Source: JBCDCY01 sp039180875
GTDB taxonomy: Bacteria > Pseudomonadota > Alphaproteobacteria > Rhodobacterales > Rhodobacteraceae
DNA: 64,000 nt
Assembly (NCBI GenBank): GCA_039180875.1
Contig: JBCDCY010000006.1
Coordinates: 62,001-126,000, forward strand
Direction: 5' to 3'
Position 1 is the stretch's first letter, and each line of letters begins with the position of its first letter. Position numbers and translations under genes: made by a program. This document shows, piece by piece, positions 42,453-51,766 of this stretch. A model generated the notes under the pieces. It did no database searches and was not told the DNA's origin. It saw only the letters and a program-made list of their open reading frames with translations.

Positions 42453-43964
42453 CTATCGCCGCCAAAATCCCGGATTGAGGAGCGCGATCACGGCCAGCAC
42501 CTCGAGCCGGCCGAGCACCATGGCGACAGCCAGGATGGCGTGGGCGGCGGGATCGAGCAGGGCGTAGGCCGGCACATCGGCCGAGACTGCCTGAGCCGCC
42601 GGGCCCGCTGTACTGAGCGCCGCGACGGCCAGAGCCATCGCCGGCTCGAAGTCGAGGCCGGTGAGCGAAAGGGCGAGCAGCGTAAGCGCCAGGAGCAACA
42701 AAAACACCATCAGGAAGATCCAGGCGATGAACGCCCCCTCCCGCCGGATCCGCCGGGCGGTGAAGCCTGCGCCGGCGACGCTGGAGGGATGGACCAGGCG
42801 CTCCATCTCCCGCACCCCGTGCTTGTAGAGCGCATAGATCCGCAGGAGCTTCACGCCCCCCGCCGTGGTCGCCACCCCGCCGCCGATCGCGGCGATGCCG
42901 AGCAACACGAGACCCGGCGTGCCGAGACCCGACCAGGTCTGCGCCGCCTCCCAGTCCGCGCTCTCCACCCCGGTCGTGGAGAGGAACGAGAGCACGGTGA
43001 AGATCGCCCCCCAGAGGGCGCGAAGACCAAGCTCCAGATCCTCCCCCGCGTCGACCTCGATGGCACCGATCCAGTGCCGGACGAAGAGCAGAAGCGTGAC
43101 GCCGAGCACGATGAGCAGGAGCAGGCGCACCTCCGCATCCGCCGCGACCTGGGCCACCCGCTCCCGCCACGGCGCCCGCTCGAACACCCGGTGGGTCATC
43201 ACCAAGAGGAAGAACACCACGATGATCGCCTCACCGATCCGCCCGGCCGGTCCGGCGAGGCCGGCCGCACTGTCGCTGATGCCGCTGGTGGAAACGATCG
43301 ACATGGCGTGGATCACGGCAGAGAGCGGCGCCTGCCCCGCGATCACCAGGGCGAGCGCCAGCGCGAGCGTCATGGTGGCATAGATCGGCGCGATCCGCCG
43401 GGCGGTGCGCATCATCCGATCGGCGGTGCGGGGGGAGCCGGCGCGCATCCCGCCCTCCCCCGGCCGGGCGCCGTAGACCAGGGAGCGGATCTCGAACCCG
43501 CCGAGGTTGAGCGGGGCCATGATCGCCAATGCCCCGAAGATCGTCAGATATCCGCCGAGCCAAGCCACCAGCGCCCGCCAGAGGTGGAGCGACGGGTCGA
43601 TCGCCGCGGGATCGACGAACAGCGTCGCGCCGGTGGTGGTCAGGCTCGACACCATCTCGAAATACGCCTCCGCCCCGGTGATCGTCGGCACCGAGGCGGC
43701 CAGGGGAACGGCGAGCACCGCCGGCAGCAGCAGAAAGGCGAGCAACAGCGCCAGAAGATGCGAGCGGGCCGAGACGGTGTGGCTGGCATTGGCGCGAGCC
43801 AGGGCGACGAGCGTGGTGAGGAACAGCACGAAGAGGCCGGAATAGAAGAAGTTGCGCGAGATATCCCAAACCCCGGCGAAGGCGGCATAGGTGGCGAGCG
43901 CCAGCATCGCCAGGCCGGCCATGCCGAGGAAGAAGACGAAGAGCGGGGCGTCGCGCCAGTTCAT
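42453..43964 (-). CDS. trkH: potassium uptake channel subunit TrkH
   Basis: 503-residue inner-membrane K+ uptake protein. Its four pore-loop filters can be picked out: SLTTTGATLFVDP, SIVSTSGISD, SFLSTTGVESADWE and IGGGVATTAGGVKLLRIY. About ten hydrophobic segments. It starts 3 bp after trkA on the same strand, so the pair is co-expressed, downstream of the ntrYX genes. Confidence 0.95.
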   Translation of the reverse strand: MNWRDAPLFVFFLGMAGLAMLALATYAAFAGVWDISRNFFYSGLFVLFLTTLVALARANASHTVSARSHLLALLLAFLLLPAVLAVPLAASVPTITGAEAYFEMVSSLTTTGATLFVDPAAIDPSLHLWRALVAWLGGYLTIFGALAIMAPLNLGGFEIRSLVYGARPGEGGMRAGSPRTADRMMRTARRIAPIYATMTLALALALVIAGQAPLSAVIHAMSIVSTSGISDSAAGLAGPAGRIGEAIIVVFFLLVMTHRVFERAPWRERVAQVAADAEVRLLLLIVLGVTLLLFVRHWIGAIEVDAGEDLELGLRALWGAIFTVLSFLSTTGVESADWEAAQTWSGLGTPGLVLLGIAAIGGGVATTAGGVKLLRIYALYKHGVREMERLVHPSSVAGAGFTARRIRREGAFIAWIFLMVFLLLLALTLLALSLTGLDFEPAMALAVAALSTAGPAAQAVSADVPAYALLDPAAHAILAVAMVLGRLEVLAVIALLNPGFWRR

Positions 43965-43967
43965 GGC

Positions 43968-45356
43968 TCAGAAGAAGTCGACTGAGACCCGGAACAACTG
44001 CTCCACCTTGGGCACGGCGGGGCTGAGGGCGAAGACGGCCAGCACATCGCCCTCCTCGATCAGGGTGTCGCCCCGGGGGACGTGGATGCGGGTGCCCTTC
44101 AGCACCGCGCCGATGATCGCGCCCTCCGGGAAATCGGTGTCGCGGATGCGCTTGCCGGCGATCGGAGAGGTGCCGAGGACCTGGGCCTCGAACACCTCCG
44201 CCTCCGCATCGCCGACGGAGTAGACGGCCCGCACCCGGCCATGGCGCACATGGCGGAGGATCGAGGAGACGGTGGTGGCCCGCGGGTTGATATAGGCGTC
44301 GATGCCGAGCGGCTCCATCAATGCCGCGAGGGAGCCGTCGTTGATCAGCGCGATGGTCAGCGGACAGCCCGCCGCCTTGGCCCGGGCGCAGGACAAGAGG
44401 TTGGTCTTGTCGTCGTCGCTCAGCGCCACCAATGCGTCCATGCTGGAGATGTTAGCCTCCTCGAGCAGATCCATGTCGAGGCCGTCGCCGTGCAGCACGA
44501 TCGTGCGCTCGAGCGCATCGGCCGCGAACTCCGCCCGCTCGCGGGAGCGTTCGATGACCTTAGCCCGCACCCGCTGGGCGTTGGGGCCGTTTGGGGCCTC
44601 CAGATGGCGGGCGACGGTCAGGCCGACATTGCCGGCGCCGATCAGCAGCACCCGGTCGCCCTGGCGCGCGGTCTTGCCGAAGATCTCCATGGTGCGGGCC
44701 AGATCTTCCGCCGTGACGAACAGATAGATCTGGTCGCCGGCAAACAGCTGGTCGTCGCTGTCGGCGATGCGCAGCGTGCCGCCCCGGCGGATGCCGACGA
44801 CGAAGGCGCGGAGGGTGGAGAAGAGCTCCGTCAACTGACGAAGCGGTGTGTCGAGGACGGCGCAATCCTCTCCCAGGGTGAGGCCGATCAACTCGGCCCG
44901 GCCGTCGAGAAAGGTCTCGATGTCGAAGGCGGCGGGGGCGGCGAGCCGGCGGAGCGTCGCCTCCGCCACCTCCCGCTCGGGCGAGATGATGACGTCGATC
45001 GGCAGATGGTCGCGGCGGAACAGGTCCGACCATTCGGTGTCGAGATAGCTCTGCGCCCGGATCCGGGCGATCTTGCGCGGCACGGCAAAGACCGAGTGCG
45101 CCACCTGACAGGCCACCATGTTCACCTCGTCGGAGAAGGTGGCACCGATGATCATGTCGGCGTCCCTGGCCCCTGCCCGCTCCAACACATCGGGATGAGA
45201 GGCAAAGCCGGTGGCGCCGCCGACGTCGAGGCTGTCGGTGATGCGGCGCACCAGGCCGGGATTGGTGTCGACCACGGTCACGTCGTTCGCTTCGGACGAC
45301 AGATGGCGGGCGATCTGCCAGCCCACCTGCCCCGCCCCGCAGACGATGACTTTCAT
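43968..45356 (-). CDS. trkA: potassium uptake regulatory subunit TrkA
   Basis: 462-residue cytoplasmic protein that binds NAD(H)/nucleotides and gates TrkH. Two RCK-type halves each begin with a Rossmann motif: VCGAGQVGWQIARHL at residue 5 and LIGAGNVGLTVARHL near 237, each followed by a TrkA_C-like domain. Full length. Its placement after ntrX is the usual one in Rhodobacterales and other alphaproteobacteria. Confidence 0.97.
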   Translation of the reverse strand: MKVIVCGAGQVGWQIARHLSSEANDVTVVDTNPGLVRRITDSLDVGGATGFASHPDVLERAGARDADMIIGATFSDEVNMVACQVAHSVFAVPRKIARIRAQSYLDTEWSDLFRRDHLPIDVIISPEREVAEATLRRLAAPAAFDIETFLDGRAELIGLTLGEDCAVLDTPLRQLTELFSTLRAFVVGIRRGGTLRIADSDDQLFAGDQIYLFVTAEDLARTMEIFGKTARQGDRVLLIGAGNVGLTVARHLEAPNGPNAQRVRAKVIERSRERAEFAADALERTIVLHGDGLDMDLLEEANISSMDALVALSDDDKTNLLSCARAKAAGCPLTIALINDGSLAALMEPLGIDAYINPRATTVSSILRHVRHGRVRAVYSVGDAEAEVFEAQVLGTSPIAGKRIRDTDFPEGAIIGAVLKGTRIHVPRGDTLIEEGDVLAVFALSPAVPKVEQLFRVSVDFF

Positions 45357-45414
45357 CTTCGGATCCGGTCCCTGCCCCGCGCCGGCAGGGACTTCGTTCG
45401 TCGGCCCGCCGGGG

Positions 45415-46848
45415 TCATTCCGCGGCGCCGACTTCTTCGAGGGTGGCCATGCGGGTGCCGCCGCGGGAGGTGGTGACGACGTTCAAGGACTTCAGCTTGC
45501 GATGCAGGGCGGAGCGCTCCATGCCGACAAACGTCGCAGTGCGGGAGATATTGCCGCCGAAGCGGTTGATCTGGGCCACCAGATACTCCCGCTCGAACAC
45601 CTCGCGCGCTTCGCGCAGCGGCAGGCTGACCAGGGCGGCCGACAGGGCGTCGGAGCCGCCGTCGCCCTCTCCCCCGATCAGATCGCTCGGCAACTCGTCG
45701 CTGCCGATGGCGCCGCGGTCGGTGCCGAGGATCAGGATGCGCTCGATCAGATTGCGCAGCTGGCGCACATGGCCCGGCCAGGCGACCGTCTGCAGGATCG
45801 CCTGCACGTCGTCGGAGACGGCGCGGATCGGCAAGCCCTGCTCGACGTTCAGGCGGCGCATGAAATGCTCGATCAAATGGGGAATGTCCTCTCGCCGTTG
45901 GTCGAGACCCGGCACGCTGATCGGCACAACGTTCAGGCGGTGGTAGAGTTCCTCGCGAAATCGCCCCGCCGTGATGGCCGCGGCCAAGTCCCGGGTGGTG
46001 GCGGAGATCACTCGCACATCCACCCGCACGATGTCGGAGCCGCCGACCCGGGTGAAGCTCTGATCCACCAAGACGCGCAGGATCTTCGATTGGGTGCCGA
46101 CGGGCATGTCGGCGACCTCGTCGAAGAACAGGATGCCGCCATGGGCCCGCTCGAACAGGCCCGGATCGTGGGCGCGGTCGGCATGCTCCCGCCCGAACAG
46201 CACCTCCTCCATCCGGTCGGGCTCGATCGAGGCGGAGTTGACCGTGACGAAGGGGCCGTCGGCGCGTTCGGAGTTGGCGTGGAGGAAGCGGGCCGCGACC
46301 TCCTTGCCCGCACCGGGTGGCCCGCTCAGCAGCACCCGGCTGTTGGTGCGGGCGACCCGGGCGAGCTGCGCCGTCAGCGTGCGGATGGCGGGCGAGTCGC
46401 CCACGACCTCGGCCGACTGCGCCTCCGCCTGGCGGAGCTCGGTGTTCTCTCGGCGGAGGCGTGAGGCCTCCAGCGCTCGGCCGACCGTGACCAGAAGTTG
46501 GTCGATGTTGAAGGGTTTCTCGATGAAGTCGTAGGCGCCCTGTTTCACCGCGGCGACCGCGATCTCGATATTGCCGTGGCCCGAGATGATGACCACCGGC
46601 AGATCGGGATTGTCGCGCTGCACCGTCTTCAGGATTTCGATTCCGTCCATCCGGCTTTCCTGCAGCCAGATGTCGAGGATGATCAGATCCGGCGCCCGGG
46701 CGTTGATCTCCTTGAAAGCACTGTCGGCATCCCAGGCCGTGCGGGTGCCGTGGCCCTCATCGACCAGGATGTCGGCGACAAGGTCCCGGATATCGGGCTC
46801 GTCATCGACGATCAGAATGTCACTCAGCGGCTGTTCCTGCTTCCTCAT
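45415..46848 (-). CDS. ntrX: nitrogen-related response regulator NtrX
   Basis: 477-residue response regulator paired with NtrY. Receiver domain at residues 8-125 with DDE near 15-17 and phospho-acceptor Asp59 (LIILDIWLQ), then an AAA+ domain with GPPGAGKEVAARF, and a C-terminal helix-turn-helix region (MERSALHRKLKSLNVV). Where sigma-54 activators have GAFTGA it reads LFGREHADRAHDPGLFE, so that motif is missing, as known for NtrX. Its start overlaps the ntrY end by 29 bp. Confidence 0.95.
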   Translation of the reverse strand: MRKQEQPLSDILIVDDEPDIRDLVADILVDEGHGTRTAWDADSAFKEINARAPDLIILDIWLQESRMDGIEILKTVQRDNPDLPVVIISGHGNIEIAVAAVKQGAYDFIEKPFNIDQLLVTVGRALEASRLRRENTELRQAEAQSAEVVGDSPAIRTLTAQLARVARTNSRVLLSGPPGAGKEVAARFLHANSERADGPFVTVNSASIEPDRMEEVLFGREHADRAHDPGLFERAHGGILFFDEVADMPVGTQSKILRVLVDQSFTRVGGSDIVRVDVRVISATTRDLAAAITAGRFREELYHRLNVVPISVPGLDQRREDIPHLIEHFMRRLNVEQGLPIRAVSDDVQAILQTVAWPGHVRQLRNLIERILILGTDRGAIGSDELPSDLIGGEGDGGSDALSAALVSLPLREAREVFEREYLVAQINRFGGNISRTATFVGMERSALHRKLKSLNVVTTSRGGTRMATLEEVGAAE

Positions 46849-49168
46849 GCCCCACCTCTTCCCCTTCTCTTTCGGGTTTTTCTGGTCCTTGCGTGTTCTC
46901 GGTCTTCATGGCCTCGGCGCCCTCGGGCAACGGCAGCATCAGGCGCACCTCGGCGCCGCGATGGCCGTCTTCAGCGAAGGCCGGTCCGTGGCCGAGCTCG
47001 AGCGTGCCCGCGTGCTCCTCCACGATCTTCTTGACGATGGGCAGGCCGAGGCCGGTGCCCTTCTCGCGATGGGTGACGTAGGGCTCGAACAGGCGCGCCC
47101 GCGGCCCCTTGGGCAGGCCGATGCCGTTGTCGCGGATGGCGATCAGTAGGGCGCCGCCCCGTTCGCGCGCCGACAGCCGGATCTCCGGCATGAAGCTGTC
47201 GCCGCGGGCCTGGCGCGTCTCGATCGCCTCGGCCGCGTTCTTCAGGAGGTTGGTGAAGGCCTGGCCAATCATCGTGGCGTCGATCACCGCCATCAATGGC
47301 CCTTCCGGCAGCTCGACGGTGTAGGTGATGCCCTGCCCGCCGGTTTCCTGCAGATGGACCGCATCGGTGATCACCCGCAGCAGATCCTGCGGCGTCCGCT
47401 CCGGCGCCGGCATGCGGGCGAAGCGGGAGAACTCGTCGACGATCCGGCGCAGATCGCCGGTCTTACGGATGATGACCTCGGCATATTGCTCGAAGGCGTC
47501 GCGGTCCTCGGCCAGCGCCGGGCCGAACTTGCGCCGCAGACGCTCGGCCGACAATTGGATCGGGGTGAGCGGGTTCTTGATCTCGTGCGCGATGCGCCGG
47601 GCGACGTCTGCCCAGGCGGCCATGCGCTGGGCCGACAGCAGGTCGGTGACGCTGTCGAAGGTGACGACATAGCCCTCCGAGCTGTCGCCGGGCCGGCGGG
47701 TGGCGAAGCGCACCAGCAGGTCCTCCACCCGGTCGCTGTGGGCGACCTGGACCTGGTCCTCGACCGCCGTGCGGCCGTCTGCGCGCATGCGGTCGAAAAG
47801 CCGCGCGAAGTCCGGCACTGCCTCACCGATCGCCAGACCGGTCGCCCGGTCGTCGTCGAGGCCGAGCAGGTCGGAGGCCGCGCGGTTCATCACTTCGATC
47901 CGGCCCTCCTGGTCGAGGCCGATGACGCCGGCGGTAACGGCGGAGAGCACCGCCTCAAAGAGCCGCCGGCGGTTCTCCGTATCCCGGTGGGCGCTGATCA
48001 GGGCATCGCGCTGACCCTTCACCTGCTGGGTCATGCGGTTGAAGACCCGGCCCAGCACGGCGATCTCGTCGTCGCCGGATTCCTCTTTCACCCGCACGTC
48101 GAAATCGCCGGCGCCGACGCGCTGCGCCGCCCCCGCCAGCCGCCCGACGGGCCGGGCCAGGCGCTCGGCGAACCAGAGCCCGCCCCAGATCGCGGCCAGG
48201 ATGACGATGGCGGCGAAGGCCAGGTAGATCAGCGCGAAGTCCAGCAGCAGCCGGCCGCGATCCTCCTCCAACTGCTGATAGAGGCGCACGGTCTCTTGGG
48301 TTTCGTCGAGCAAGCCCAGGACCTCGCCATCGACCTGGCGGGTGACGTAGAGGTAGCGGTCGGCGAAGGCCGGCAGATAGACCAGGGCGCGCAGCTCATC
48401 GTTGCCGAAATCCTCGATGATCACCGGGCCGTCGGCGCGCGCCTCCTCGATCTGCTCAGGGCTCGGCGCGTCGTAGCTGAAGAGGTAGCTGCGATCCCCC
48501 CGGGCGCGGAGCGTACCGGCCCCGTCGATGATGTAGGCCTCGGGCAATGCGCGCTGCATCTGCTGCTGGCCGCCCGTGAGCAGCTCGCGGAGCTCGGCGG
48601 TGGAGATCAGCGGATAGCGCGCCTTGTTGCGGTTGAGATAGTCGGCCAGGCGCTCCGCATCCGTGGTGAGGTCGCGGATATGCTCGCTCTCATAGGCCTC
48701 CGCGGCCGAGAGGGAGTTGCCGAGCACCTGCCGCACGCGGTCGGAGAACCAGCCCTCCAACCCGAAGTTCAGCGAAACGGTGGCAAAGATCGCCACCAGG
48801 ATCGTCGGCGCCAGGGCGATCAGCACGAACGCCCCGGTGAGGCGCAGGTGCAGGCGCGAGCCCGCAGACTTGGCCCGCCGGGCCGCGATCATCCGGGCGA
48901 CACGCTTGGCCACCAGCGCGATCAGCACGATCACATAGACCAGATCGGCCATGATCACGGCGCGGAAGAAGGTGGAGCGCGAGAGCTCCGAGATCTGGCC
49001 GAACGACCAGTAGGTCAGCACCGCGAGCGCCGGCCCGAGAACCACGAGCGCGAGCGTCAGGAGTGTCTGAAAGCGCTGCGGGCGCAGGCGGGCGAAAAGC
49101 CCCCGCGGAAGCCGCCGCCCGTCCTCTAGCCGCCCCGCCCCGAAGGCGCGCCGTTGCAGGGAAATCAC
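46820..49168 (-). CDS. ntrY: nitrogen/redox sensor histidine kinase NtrY
   Basis: 782-residue membrane sensor kinase. About three N-terminal hydrophobic segments, a large extracytoplasmic region (about 140-300), a further helix near 310-335, a HAMP domain (GRLAGAAQRVGAGDFDVRV), a PAS domain (about 395-500), and the kinase core with HEIKNPLTPIQLSAERL and NGIGLPKGPRARLFEPYVT. Autophosphorylates and signals to NtrX. It lies 27 bp downstream of ntrC. Confidence 0.96.
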   Translation of the reverse strand: MISLQRRAFGAGRLEDGRRLPRGLFARLRPQRFQTLLTLALVVLGPALAVLTYWSFGQISELSRSTFFRAVIMADLVYVIVLIALVAKRVARMIAARRAKSAGSRLHLRLTGAFVLIALAPTILVAIFATVSLNFGLEGWFSDRVRQVLGNSLSAAEAYESEHIRDLTTDAERLADYLNRNKARYPLISTAELRELLTGGQQQMQRALPEAYIIDGAGTLRARGDRSYLFSYDAPSPEQIEEARADGPVIIEDFGNDELRALVYLPAFADRYLYVTRQVDGEVLGLLDETQETVRLYQQLEEDRGRLLLDFALIYLAFAAIVILAAIWGGLWFAERLARPVGRLAGAAQRVGAGDFDVRVKEESGDDEIAVLGRVFNRMTQQVKGQRDALISAHRDTENRRRLFEAVLSAVTAGVIGLDQEGRIEVMNRAASDLLGLDDDRATGLAIGEAVPDFARLFDRMRADGRTAVEDQVQVAHSDRVEDLLVRFATRRPGDSSEGYVVTFDSVTDLLSAQRMAAWADVARRIAHEIKNPLTPIQLSAERLRRKFGPALAEDRDAFEQYAEVIIRKTGDLRRIVDEFSRFARMPAPERTPQDLLRVITDAVHLQETGGQGITYTVELPEGPLMAVIDATMIGQAFTNLLKNAAEAIETRQARGDSFMPEIRLSARERGGALLIAIRDNGIGLPKGPRARLFEPYVTHREKGTGLGLPIVKKIVEEHAGTLELGHGPAFAEDGHRGAEVRLMLPLPEGAEAMKTENTQGPEKPEREGEEVGHEEAGTAAE

Positions 49169-49195
49169 AAAAGCCCCGCCCGAACTGTTGCTGCT

Positions 49196-50653
49196 TTACA
49201 TCAACTTCTTCCCGCGCGTGACGGGAATGTCAAGCTCGCGAATTTTCTTACGCAGCGTGTTGCGGTTGATGCCAAGGAGATCGGCCGCCTTGACCTGGTT
49301 GCCCCGGGTCGCGGCGAGCGACAGCGCGATGAGCGGGATCTCCACCTCCCGCACGATCCGGTCGTAGAGCCCGGCGGGGGGCAAGGCCCCGCCATGGCCG
49401 TCGAAATAGCGCTTCAGATGCAACTCCACCGCTTCGCCGAGGCGCTGGGTCTCGCTGCCCGCAGCGGCGTTGGGGGAGATCGGGCGCGCCGCGATCTCCG
49501 CCGCCACGGCCGCGGCGCTGATCACCTCGTCCTGGCAGAGCACGGCGAGGCGGCGCATCAGGTTCTCGAGCTCGCGCACATTGCCCGACCAGGTCTTCTC
49601 CGCCAGCAGGCTGAGGGCATCGGCCTCGATCCGCTTGCGGGGCAGCCCCTCCTCCGCCGCCCGGCGCAGGAAGGCGCGGGCGAGGTCGGGGATGTCGTCC
49701 AGGCGCTCGCGCAGCGGCGGCAGGCGGATCGGTACCACGTTGATGCGGTGGTAGAGGTCCTCACGAAACCGGCCGGCGTCGATCAGGCTCGGCAGATCCT
49801 GGTGGGTGGCGGCGATGATGCGCACATCGGCAGGGATGGAGGCGCGGCCGCCGATGCGGGTGAACTCGCCGTCCTGCACCACCCGCAGGAGGCGGGTCTG
49901 GGCCTCCATCGGCATATCGCCGATCTCGTCGAGGAAAAGCGTGCCGTTCCCGGCAAGCTCGAACTTGCCGATATGGCGGTCGACGGCGCCGGTGACGGCG
50001 CCCTTCTCATGGCCGAAAAGCTCGCTCTCGATCAGCTCCCGCGGGATCGCGGCCATGTTGATGGCGACGAACGGGCCTTGCTTGCGCTGGCCGAAATCGT
50101 GCAAGGCGCGCGCCACGAGCTCCTTGCCCGTGCCGCTTTCGCCGCTCACCAGAACGGTGAGGTTGGTGTTCATCAGCCGCGCCATGACGCGGTAGACGTC
50201 CTGCATGGCGGCGGAGCGGCCGATCAGCGGCAGATCGGCGTCGCCGGTCGCCGGCTCCCCCTCCTCGTCGTCGCGGCTGCGGGGCTGAGCGGCCTTTTCC
50301 AGGCACCGGTGCACCTGGTTCAGCATCTCGCGCAGATCGAAGGGCTTCGGCAGGTATTCGTGGGCGCCCACCTCGGCCGCGCGGATCGCCGTCATCACGG
50401 TGTTCTGGGCACTCATCACGATCACCGGCAGGTCCGGGCGGCGCTGGCGGATCCGCGGCAGCAGGTCGAGCGCATCGCCATCGGGCATCATCACGTCGGA
50501 GACGACGACATCGCCCTCCCCCTCCTCGACCCAACGCCAGAGGGTGGAGATCGAACCGGTGGAGCGCACCCGGCAGCCGGCTCGCGTCAGCGCCTGGCTG
50601 ATCACCGTGCGGATCGAGCGGTCGTCGTCGGCGACGAGGATCGTGCCCTCCAT
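49196..50653 (-). CDS. ntrC: nitrogen response regulator NtrC with variant GAVTGA loop
   Basis: 485-residue response regulator for nitrogen limitation. Receiver with DDD at 10-11 and phospho-acceptor Asp53 (VVSDVMMPDGD), AAA+ domain with GESGTGKELVARAL near 171 and Walker B GTLFLDEIGDMP, and a C-terminal Fis-type helix-turn-helix (AADLLGINRNTLRKKIRELD). The sigma-54 contact motif reads GAVTGA at 218-223 (bases 49985-50002) in place of GAFTGA. Follows ntrB by 3 bp. Confidence 0.96.
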   Translation of the reverse strand: MEGTILVADDDRSIRTVISQALTRAGCRVRSTGSISTLWRWVEEGEGDVVVSDVMMPDGDALDLLPRIRQRRPDLPVIVMSAQNTVMTAIRAAEVGAHEYLPKPFDLREMLNQVHRCLEKAAQPRSRDDEEGEPATGDADLPLIGRSAAMQDVYRVMARLMNTNLTVLVSGESGTGKELVARALHDFGQRKQGPFVAINMAAIPRELIESELFGHEKGAVTGAVDRHIGKFELAGNGTLFLDEIGDMPMEAQTRLLRVVQDGEFTRIGGRASIPADVRIIAATHQDLPSLIDAGRFREDLYHRINVVPIRLPPLRERLDDIPDLARAFLRRAAEEGLPRKRIEADALSLLAEKTWSGNVRELENLMRRLAVLCQDEVISAAAVAAEIAARPISPNAAAGSETQRLGEAVELHLKRYFDGHGGALPPAGLYDRIVREVEIPLIALSLAATRGNQVKAADLLGINRNTLRKKIRELDIPVTRGKKLM

Positions 50654-50656
50654 CGC

Positions 50657-51766
50657 CTAGACCACTTCGGAGCGCACGGCGGCGGCGCCGTGGGCGTCCA
50701 CCCGCTCCTCCCAAAGCGGCAGGAGGACGCGGAAGGTGGTGCGGCCGGGCTCCGACTCGCACTCCACCACCCCGCGGTGATCGGCGATGATCTTGGAGAC
50801 TAGGGAGAGGCCGAGGCCCCTGCCCGCCGCCTTACCGCTGACGAAGGGGTCGAACAGGTCGCGCTTCAGGTCGTCCGGCACGCCCGCACCGTTGTCGGTC
50901 ACCGAGATCTCGAGCGGCAGGCTTTCGCGCCGCCCCCCGGGGAACGCGAGCTTCACGCCGGGCCGGAAGGCCGTCTTGATCTCGATCTCGGCCCCGGCGG
51001 GCGGCGTCGCTTCGGCCGCGTTCTTCAGCAGGTTGAGGAACACCTGGATGAGCTGGTCCGCATCCCCCACCGTCGGTGGCAGGGAGGGATCGTAGGTCTC
51101 GCGAAAACGCACATGATCGGCAAAGCCAGAGACGGCGGAGAGCCGTGCGCGGTCGAGCACGTCGTGAATGTTGACCGGCTGGCGGGTGACGGGCCGCAGA
51201 TCGCCGAATTGCTCCACATGTTCGAGCAACTGGGTGATGCGCCGCGTCTCCGCCTCTATCAGGTCGAGCAGCTCGCGGTCATGGGCACCGTGGCCCATGG
51301 CGAGGAGTTGCGCGGCGCCGGAGATCCCGGCGAGCGGGTTCTTGATTTCGTGCGCCAGCATCTCCGCCATCCCGATCACCGCCCGGGCCGAGGCGCGGTG
51401 GCTGAGGCTGCGGGTCATCTTCTCGGCAATCGCCCGGGGCTGGATGGTGAGCAGCAGATGGCTCGCCTCATCGCCGATCGGCATGACCTGCACGTCCGCG
51501 GGTCGGGGCGGATGGTCGGCGGGCTGGATCTCGATGCCGTGCTGGGCGTGCAGCACCCCGTCCCGGCGGACCTGCTGCACAAGCTCGCGCACCGGGCTTT
51601 CCCCCTCGAACAGGATCGAGAGGTTGCGGCCCTCGAGCCGCCGCTGGCTGCGGGAGGTGAAGACCTCGGCCGCGGTGTTCACCGCGACGATGCGGTCGCG
51701 CGCGTCGATGATGATCGCCGGGTGGGGCAGCGCGGCCCAGACCGTCTCGAAATCGGGCACGGTCAT
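50657..51766 (-). CDS. ntrB: nitrogen sensor histidine kinase NtrB
   Basis: 369-residue soluble kinase/phosphatase acting on NtrC. An N-terminal PAS domain (about 10-110) is followed by the phospho-acceptor His139 in LAHEIKNPLAGISGAAQLL and the ATPase core with NLLKNAAEAT, DNGAGVP and GRGLGLSLVSKI. The ATG at 51764-51766 overlaps the dusB stop by 4 bp; the reading frame continues far upstream, but that part is antisense of the next genes. Confidence 0.96.
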   Translation of the reverse strand: MTVPDFETVWAALPHPAIIIDARDRIVAVNTAAEVFTSRSQRRLEGRNLSILFEGESPVRELVQQVRRDGVLHAQHGIEIQPADHPPRPADVQVMPIGDEASHLLLTIQPRAIAEKMTRSLSHRASARAVIGMAEMLAHEIKNPLAGISGAAQLLAMGHGAHDRELLDLIEAETRRITQLLEHVEQFGDLRPVTRQPVNIHDVLDRARLSAVSGFADHVRFRETYDPSLPPTVGDADQLIQVFLNLLKNAAEATPPAGAEIEIKTAFRPGVKLAFPGGRRESLPLEISVTDNGAGVPDDLKRDLFDPFVSGKAAGRGLGLSLVSKIIADHRGVVECESEPGRTTFRVLLPLWEERVDAHGAAAVRSEVV

